Part shown: positions 5,968 to 10,623 of the stretch, piece by piece
Layout: each line of letters begins with the position of its first letter
Position numbering within the stretch: position 1 is the stretch's first letter
Assembly: GCA_027357125.1 (NCBI GenBank)
Contig: DAHVVW010000034.1
Location: 1-10,623 of the forward strand
Reading direction: 5' to 3'
DNA from: Clostridiales bacterium
Lineage (GTDB): Bacteria > Bacillota > Desulfitobacteriia > Desulfitobacteriales > Desulfitobacteriaceae
DNA: 10,623 bases
The notes under the pieces: model-generated
Told to the model about the DNA's origin: nothing
What the model saw: the letters and a program-made list of their open reading frames with translations, nothing else
Database searches by the model: none
Translations under genes and position numbers: made by a program

Positions 5968-5975
5968 AAAGGAGG
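5968..5975 (+). promoter_or_regulatory. Ribosome binding site that fixes the permease start at TTG 5983
   Basis: AAAGGAGG ends seven bases before TTG 5983. ATG 5977 is only one base from the site and TTG 5959 lies upstream of it, so both are less likely. The resulting N-terminus, MFWQQVFNGLSAG, matches the usual LivH start. Confidence 0.7.
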
Positions 5976-5982
5976 AATGCAT

Positions 5983-6855
5983 TTGTTTTGGCAGCAGGTT
6001 TTTAACGGATTGTCTGCAGGTGGTATTTATGCCCTGATTGCGGTGGGTTTTTCCCTGATTTACAGCATCATGCGCTATATTAACCTGGCTCACGGTAGCT
6101 TAATTATGATTGGTGCTTATATTGGCTATGCCGTCGTGACGGCAACCAATTTTCCGCTTATTCCAGCTCTTTTGGCGGCTGCGGCGGGAACAGCGATTGT
6201 CAGTGTGATTGTAGAAAGGTTGGCCTTCCGGCCCATCCGGGTCAGGGGAGTATCTACCCTCTATATCCTGGTAAGTTCCATGGTAGTCTCTATTCTGCTC
6301 CAGAACCTGGTAATGGTAATCTTTGGTCCAAGTTTTCGTACTTTGCCGCAATTAGTAAGCGATGTCCCGGTAGTTACCCATCCTATCAATATTGCCCGGT
6401 TGGATTTCTATATGATGATCGTTGTGGTCCTCTCCCTTGTATCTCTAAATTTTGTCCTGTATCGTACCAAGGCCGGTCGGGCTATGCGGGCAGTTTCTTT
6501 TAATCCGAAGGCCGCTGCGCTGATGGGTGTAAATACAGATAGGGTGGTTAGTCTAGCTTTCGCTTTAGCCGGGGCTTTAGCCGGAATTGCCGGCATTTTC
6601 CTGGGCATTAAATATTCTGTTTATCCTCAATTGGGGGAGCTGATCCTGAAGGGTTTTGTGGCTTCAGTGTTTGGGGGGTTAGGGAGCGTCGCCGGGGCTG
6701 TGGTCGGGGGCTTGGCTCTGGGTGTGATCGAAGTGTTCCTTATTGCTTATGGCTCCAGTTCGTTTAGCCCTGTTATGATCTATGCGTTATTGGTCTTGAT
6801 TCTCTTACTGCGGCCCCGGGGTATTCTGGGACGGATTGTGGAAGATAAAGTCTGA
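5983..6855 (+). CDS. livH: LivH-type permease of a branched-chain amino-acid-family ABC transporter
   Basis: This 290-residue inner-membrane protein forms half of the translocation channel together with the LivM-type partner encoded 14 bases downstream. Family marks are the start MFWQQVFNGLSAGGIYALIAVGFSLIY, the stretch YINLAHGSLIMIGAYIGY, the cytoplasmic loop AVSFNPKAAALMGVNTDRVVSLAFALAGALAGIAG, and the glycine-rich GGLGSVAGAVVGG near the end. About eight hydrophobic segments can be seen across the length. Nothing in it is broken. The gene symbol reflects family and operon position and does not assert leucine specificity. Confidence 0.9.
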   Translation: MFWQQVFNGLSAGGIYALIAVGFSLIYSIMRYINLAHGSLIMIGAYIGYAVVTATNFPLIPALLAAAAGTAIVSVIVERLAFRPIRVRGVSTLYILVSSMVVSILLQNLVMVIFGPSFRTLPQLVSDVPVVTHPINIARLDFYMMIVVVLSLVSLNFVLYRTKAGRAMRAVSFNPKAAALMGVNTDRVVSLAFALAGALAGIAGIFLGIKYSVYPQLGELILKGFVASVFGGLGSVAGAVVGGLALGVIEVFLIAYGSSSFSPVMIYALLVLILLLRPRGILGRIVEDKV

Positions 6856-6869
6856 TTGGGGGGGGAAAG

Positions 6870-7751
6870 GTGTCGGATTATTATACCGGACTTTTGGTAT
6901 TCACTTGTGTCAACATCATAGTCACTGCCGGGCTTTATCTCTTAATCGGCGGCACTGGGCTTGTCTCCTTCGGTCAGGCAGGGTTTCTGGCGATAGGCGC
7001 TTATACTTCCGGTCTCCTTACGACCCGGCTGAACTGGCCTTTTCCTCTGGGACTGACTGGGGCAATAGTGTTCAGCATGCTGGTCGGGGTAGCAATAGGG
7101 TATCCTACTTTAAAGCTTAGAAGAGAGTATTTTGCTTTAGCCACTATGGGTGTGGGGGAAGCAATCAGAGCCCTTATCAGTGCGCTGCCTAACTTTACCG
7201 GGGGCTCAGTGGGGCTTCCGGGCATTCCGCAGAAAACAACGGCCTGGGTGGTGCTGCTGTTAACCGTTGTGTCAATTGTATTAGTACGGAATTACTTGAA
7301 ATCCAAGTTTGGACGTAATGCACTGGCGATTAAAACAGATGAATTGGCAGCCAAAGCCATTGCTGTCAATGTGTTTGCACAAAAGCAGATCATATTTGCT
7401 ATCACCTGCGGCTTGAGCGGCTTGGCCGGTGCTCTTCTGGCTCATTATATAACTTACATTGATCCGAGTATGTTTGACTGGAACCGCTCAGCCGAGCTGG
7501 TAACGATAGTTTTTGTGGGAGGCCTGGGCAGTCTCACGGGCGGAGTAACCGCCGCGATCGGGGTTGCCTTGCTGCCTGAGGTTTTGCGTTTTGCCAATGA
7601 AGCGCGCTTCTTGGTGTATTCCTTAGTGGTATTATTGGTGATTATCTACCGTCCGGGCGGCTTGTTCGGCAACTACGAACTTTCGTGGCAGTCTCTGGCA
7701 AGAATTTGGCGCAAGCTCACCGGAGGCGCGCGTAAGGAGGGGGCAGCATGA
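6870..7751 (+). CDS. livM: LivM-type permease of the same ABC transporter
   Basis: This 293-residue multi-spanning membrane protein is the second permease subunit. Diagnostic stretches are [22 protein letters not shown] near the N-terminus, [24 protein letters not shown] (the family's conserved coupling region), [21 protein letters not shown], and the C-terminal [12 protein letters not shown] and [10 protein letters not shown]. Translation begins at GTG 6870 right after a run of eight G and AAAGG that serves as ribosome binding site. It starts 14 bases after livH and ends by overlapping livG in ATGA, so the two are translationally coupled. It is slightly shorter than many LivM proteins, which often carry a longer N-terminus. 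Confidence 0.9.
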   Translation: MSDYYTGLLVFTCVNIIVTAGLYLLIGGTGLVSFGQAGFLAIGAYTSGLLTTRLNWPFPLGLTGAIVFSMLVGVAIGYPTLKLRREYFALATMGVGEAIRALISALPNFTGGSVGLPGIPQKTTAWVVLLLTVVSIVLVRNYLKSKFGRNALAIKTDELAAKAIAVNVFAQKQIIFAITCGLSGLAGALLAHYITYIDPSMFDWNRSAELVTIVFVGGLGSLTGGVTAAIGVALLPEVLRFANEARFLVYSLVVLLVIIYRPGGLFGNYELSWQSLARIWRKLTGGARKEGAA

Positions 7752-8536
7752 GCCAAGCAACCGGCGCACGCTTTGAGTTCCATAACCTTACGAAAGTTTT
7801 TGGCGGTCTGGTGGCTGTTAATGATGTCACAGTTGAAGCTGTTGCGGGCGGGATTACGGGCATTATCGGCTCCAATGGCGCGGGTAAAAGCACGGTATTT
7901 AATCTGATAAGCGGGTTTTATAAGCCTGATGCGGGTCAAGTTCTATTGGAAGGTCAGGATCTTACGGGCAGGCAGCCCCATGAAATAGCGGCAGCAGGAG
8001 TGGGGCGTACTTTTCAAAATATCCGCCTCTTTCAAGGCATGTCGGTACTGGATAATGTGCGCACCGCGCTTCACCGAAGTTTGGATTATAATGTTTTTCA
8101 CGCGCTCTTACGCCTGCCCAAGATCCGAAGTGAGGAAAAGAGGGCCGAGGAGGCTGCCTTAGAGGCTCTTGAACTCGTGGGGATGCTTGAAGCTAAGGAA
8201 CTGACCGGTTCCAGCCTGCCATACGGCTTGCAGCGTCGGCTGGAGATAGCCAGGGCCCTGGCTATGAAGCCTAAGATTTTACTTTTAGATGAACCGGCTG
8301 CCGGGCTTAACCCGGGTGAAGTAGCAGATTTAGTAAATTTAATCAGAAGTATTAATGCAAAATTAGGACTCACGATTCTTGTGATTGAACACCATATGGA
8401 TCTGGTGGCTTCTCTCTGTCAAAAAGTCTTCGCCATGAATTTTGGCCAGGTTATTGCCGGTGGAACCCTGGCTGAGGTGCAAAACGATCCGGCGGTGCTG
8501 GAAGCGTACCTGGGAAAGGGGGCCAGCCATGCTTAA
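7748..8536 (+). CDS. livG: LivG-type ATPase of the ABC transporter
   Basis: This 262-residue nucleotide-binding subunit hydrolyses ATP on the cytoplasmic face to drive uptake. The Walker A motif GSNGAGKST is at about residues 41-49, the Q-loop lies in [15 protein letters not shown], and the signature segment reads [16 protein letters not shown] in place of the classic LSGGQ; LivG proteins normally have a relaxed signature such as LSYGQQRRLE. Walker B is [15 protein letters not shown] and the switch histidine is in [10 protein letters not shown]. The start ATG overlaps the livM stop (ATGA), and the gene overlaps livF by eight bases, so it belongs to one tight operon. It is complete and intact. 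Confidence 0.93.
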   Translation: MSQATGARFEFHNLTKVFGGLVAVNDVTVEAVAGGITGIIGSNGAGKSTVFNLISGFYKPDAGQVLLEGQDLTGRQPHEIAAAGVGRTFQNIRLFQGMSVLDNVRTALHRSLDYNVFHALLRLPKIRSEEKRAEEAALEALELVGMLEAKELTGSSLPYGLQRRLEIARALAMKPKILLLDEPAAGLNPGEVADLVNLIRSINAKLGLTILVIEHHMDLVASLCQKVFAMNFGQVIAGGTLAEVQNDPAVLEAYLGKGASHA

Positions 8537-9236
8537 GCTACGCAATCTTACCGTGGCTTATGGGGCAATCGTCGCTCTCCATGGCCTTGATTTAGAGGTG
8601 CCGATGGCTGGAATTACTTGTATTATTGGGGCGAATGGGGCCGGTAAAACCAGCCTTCTGGCGGCTGTCTCCGGGCTCGTTCGTTACAGCTGCGATGAAA
8701 TGAGTTTCGGTGGTAAACCTGTTCCCAAAGTCGCGTACCGGGTTGTTGACAGCGGCATCATTCATGTGCCGGAGGGCAGGCAAGTTTTTGTGAACATGTC
8801 GGTCGAAGAAAATCTGCTGATGGGCGCTTATCACAGGCGGGATGTCTCTGGCATTAAGCAGGAAATAGAAGATGTGTATGAGACTTTCCCCCGTTTGCAC
8901 GAAAGGCGCAAACAGATGGCAGGCACTCTCTCAGGGGGGGAGCAGCAAATGCTGGCCCTCGGACGCGGGCTCATGGCTGCTCCCAAGCTGCTCCTGCTTG
9001 ATGAGCCTTCCCTGGGGTTGGCTCCGAATATGGTAGATCTGGTCTTTGAGGTTGTGCAGAAAATTGCGCGGAGGGGAGTTCCGGTCCTATTAGTCGAACA
9101 GAATGCTGCCCAGGCGCTGGAGGTTTCGGATAAGGCCTATGTCTTAGAGACGGGCAGGGTTGTGTTAAGCGGGGCGGGCCGTGATTTGCTCGAAAATCCC
9201 CGTGTCCGCCAGGCTTACCTGGGGATTGCGGAGTAA
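8529..9236 (+). CDS. livF: LivF-type ATPase of the ABC transporter
   Basis: This 235-residue protein is the second ATPase and pairs with LivG in the hetero-dimer. Walker A GANGAGKTS is at about residues 34-42. The Q-loop region contains IIHVPEGRQVFVNMSVEENLLMGAY, the family's usual VPEGR-x-F segment. The signature LSGGEQQMLALGRGLM and Walker B LLLLDEPSLGLAP are intact. The switch position reads LLVEQNA with glutamine instead of histidine, which is normal for LivF. I chose ATG 8529, within the livG 3' end and preceded by GGGAAAGGGGG. A longer in-frame opening back to 8442 would place [10 protein letters not shown] inside livG and is not credible. It is probably the last transporter gene. Confidence 0.93.
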   Translation: MLKLRNLTVAYGAIVALHGLDLEVPMAGITCIIGANGAGKTSLLAAVSGLVRYSCDEMSFGGKPVPKVAYRVVDSGIIHVPEGRQVFVNMSVEENLLMGAYHRRDVSGIKQEIEDVYETFPRLHERRKQMAGTLSGGEQQMLALGRGLMAAPKLLLLDEPSLGLAPNMVDLVFEVVQKIARRGVPVLLVEQNAAQALEVSDKAYVLETGRVVLSGAGRDLLENPRVRQAYLGIAE

Positions 9237-9291
9237 AAGTGCTCAAATTCCTGAGGATTGTTTGGCCTAATTCTTGCGAGGTCTGGCATAA

Positions 9292-9405
9292 GGCACGGCC
9301 GTTCCTTTTGGTCCTGGTATTACGGTGTCTGAGCAAGAGAGAATCCGGGAGACATTAGGGGAACTCGGCTTACTGGAAAAAGGGGGGGAAGTTAATGAAT
9401 TTTGA
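9292..9405 (+). pseudogene. Possible C-terminal gene remnant before the enolase-superfamily gene
   Basis: After an in-frame TAA (9289-9291), 37 codons stay open to TGA 9403-9405. They read like genuine protein, including PFGPGITVSEQERIRETL and then GELGLLEKGG, and overlap the next gene's start (9395) by 11 bases, as coupled operon genes do. No convincing start codon or ribosome binding site opens the frame (GTG 9325 is the only candidate), and the frames upstream do not continue it. It may be the tail of a lost gene, a coupling peptide, or chance. I do not recognise the family. Confidence 0.25.
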
Positions 9406-10573
9406 CGAGTCTGCGGTTATCGACAGTATCCGTTTGGTGGAAGTAAACATCCCTCTGGCCGTACCTTTCCAAATCAGTGGAGGCATCTGCCGCTTCCGCC
9501 ATTCCCTAATTATCGAGCTGACATCAGACGGGATTACAGGTTATGGGGAGGCTGCTCCTTTTGATCAACCTTTCTATTCTTCTGAGACTTTTTCTTCGGT
9601 AAGGGCTATCTTGACAGAATGTCTGTTGCCGCGGGTGATTGGGCAAAAGATCGAGAGTATCGAACAGTTGAACCGGATATTGACTGATGGGGTAAGAGGG
9701 AATCCCTTTGCCAGGGCAGGGGTGGAAACTGCTTACTGGGATCTGATTGCGCGTAAAAATCATCTTACCCTGCAGAAATTGCTCCATCGCTATCTGCTGC
9801 ATCTGGGCGTGGCTGAAAAAGACCTGGAACCCCGCTCTGACTTGGAGTCAGGTGTTTCGGTGGGGATTCCGGAGGACGGAAGTTATGATACGCTGCGCCG
9901 TTGGGTATATGGGTATGCCCAGGAGGGCTATCGGCGCATTAAAATCAAGGTAAAGCCAGGTTGGGATCTGGAAGCGGTGCGGGTAAGCAGGGAAGTATTG
10001 GGATATGAATTTCCGTTTTGGATTGATGCCAATTCTTCTTTCCGACTGGAGGAACACCTTGATCTGTTTCGGGCTATGGACGCTTATAACTGCCTTTTTT
10101 ATGAGCAGCCGCTCCATTATGATGATATTTTGGATCACGCCCAACTGGCCAGGAAAGTACAAACCCCGATTTGCCTGGACGAATCCCTCAAGTCCTATCG
10201 GGTGGGCAAACAAGTCATCGAACAACAGGCATCCCGAATCTGGAATATCAAAGTGCAGCGCGTTGGCGGTCTGTGGGAAGCGATCCGTCTTTATGTCCTG
10301 GCAGTGCGGAATGGAGTCAGTCTCTGGGCAGGCACTATGCCGGAAACAGGTGTGGGAGCGATGGCTATTCTGGCTTTAGGAAGTTTTAAGCACTTTCACT
10401 ACCCTTCTGATGTCGAAGCCAGCCACCGCTGGTATGGCCCAGGGCATGATTTGATCGAAATCGCGGTCACCCCTGATGGCAGGATTGAGCTTGCAGAAGC
10501 GGAAGGAATCGGCATGATCAACCATGATAACTACCGGCGTTACGGCAAGCTGCTGGAAGAACTGTGCCAATAG
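9395..10573 (+). CDS. Enolase-superfamily enzyme, N-acylamino-acid racemase / o-succinylbenzoate synthase type
   Basis: This 392-residue protein belongs to the muconate-lactonizing subgroup of the enolase superfamily: an N-terminal capping domain (about 1-150) and a TIM-like barrel (about 155-370). The catalytic set is complete: KIK (K183, K185), metal ligands D211 (WIDANSS), E237 (FYEQPL) and D262 (CLDES), and the opposite lysine K286 (NIKVQRVGG). The spacing is almost identical to N-succinylamino-acid racemases. AGTMPETGVGAMAILALGS corresponds to the usual GGMLETGIGR strand but is altered, so substrate preference may differ. Members racemise N-acyl amino acids, make o-succinylbenzoate for menaquinone, or epimerise dipeptides. 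The location after a LIV transporter suggests processing of an imported amino-acid derivative; no menaquinone genes are near. ATG 9395 follows a G-rich ribosome binding site (GGGGGGGAAG). Confidence 0.85.
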   Translation: MNFDESAVIDSIRLVEVNIPLAVPFQISGGICRFRHSLIIELTSDGITGYGEAAPFDQPFYSSETFSSVRAILTECLLPRVIGQKIESIEQLNRILTDGVRGNPFARAGVETAYWDLIARKNHLTLQKLLHRYLLHLGVAEKDLEPRSDLESGVSVGIPEDGSYDTLRRWVYGYAQEGYRRIKIKVKPGWDLEAVRVSREVLGYEFPFWIDANSSFRLEEHLDLFRAMDAYNCLFYEQPLHYDDILDHAQLARKVQTPICLDESLKSYRVGKQVIEQQASRIWNIKVQRVGGLWEAIRLYVLAVRNGVSLWAGTMPETGVGAMAILALGSFKHFHYPSDVEASHRWYGPGHDLIEIAVTPDGRIELAEAEGIGMINHDNYRRYGKLLEELCQ

Positions 10574-10623
10574 CTAAGTCCAAGGCCTTCAGTTGCCCGT
10601 CACTCTAACTGATGCAAGAGGAA

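Noticed and set aside
6858..6865. G-tracts before livM (eight G) and before the enolase-superfamily gene (seven G) as phase-variable switches
   Set aside because: They sit in the ribosome binding sites as purine-rich Shine-Dalgarno sequences; one genome copy gives no evidence of length variation.
10574..10623. Start of another gene at the right edge
   Set aside because: Only 50 bases remain; they hold no clear ribosome binding site with start codon and no terminator.

Overview
The window looks like a chromosomal segment of an anaerobic, Gram-positive endospore-former of the Clostridia, something like Desulfosporosinus, Desulfitobacterium or a related Peptococcaceae genus. That placement is an inference from strong AGGAGG-type ribosome binding sites, frequent GTG/TTG starts, moderate GC content, and the mix of a sulfide:quinone-reductase-like protein with a large branched-chain amino-acid ABC transporter. 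No marker gene here proves it.

Left part (1-1420). The 3' end of an FAD-dependent sulfide:quinone oxidoreductase-like gene enters from the left. Its stop codon coincides with the right end of an IS200/IS605-type element on the minus strand. Only about 230 non-coding bases of that element remain, with omega-RNA-like hairpins and no transposase. Next is a small minus-strand YggT-family membrane protein, then a divergent promoter region that carries an 8-bp inverted repeat over the probable argH promoter.

Middle (1421-3290). argH (argininosuccinate lyase, last step of arginine synthesis) is followed by about 490 bases without a recognised gene. This gap holds a compact cluster of DnaA-box-like 9-mers (two perfect TTATCCACA), an intrinsic terminator, AT-rich DNA, and a folded element just before the next gene.

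Right part (3308-10573). A regulator with a GGDEF-like palm domain and a C-terminal winged helix precedes a complete five-gene LIV-type (HAAT) ABC transporter: lipoprotein substrate-binding protein, two permeases, two ATPases. An enolase-superfamily enzyme of the N-acylamino-acid racemase / o-succinylbenzoate synthase type follows. A 14-bp perfect inverted repeat followed by five T's separates the binding-protein gene from the permease genes and probably sets their expression ratio. The simplest reading is a regulated uptake unit for an amino acid or amino-acid derivative, coupled to a racemase/epimerase-type enzyme. The substrate cannot be read from sequence.

Most worth a second look: the DnaA-box cluster away from any visible dnaA, the orphan IS605 right end abutting the oxidoreductase stop codon, the folded leader before the regulator, and the unusual regulator itself.
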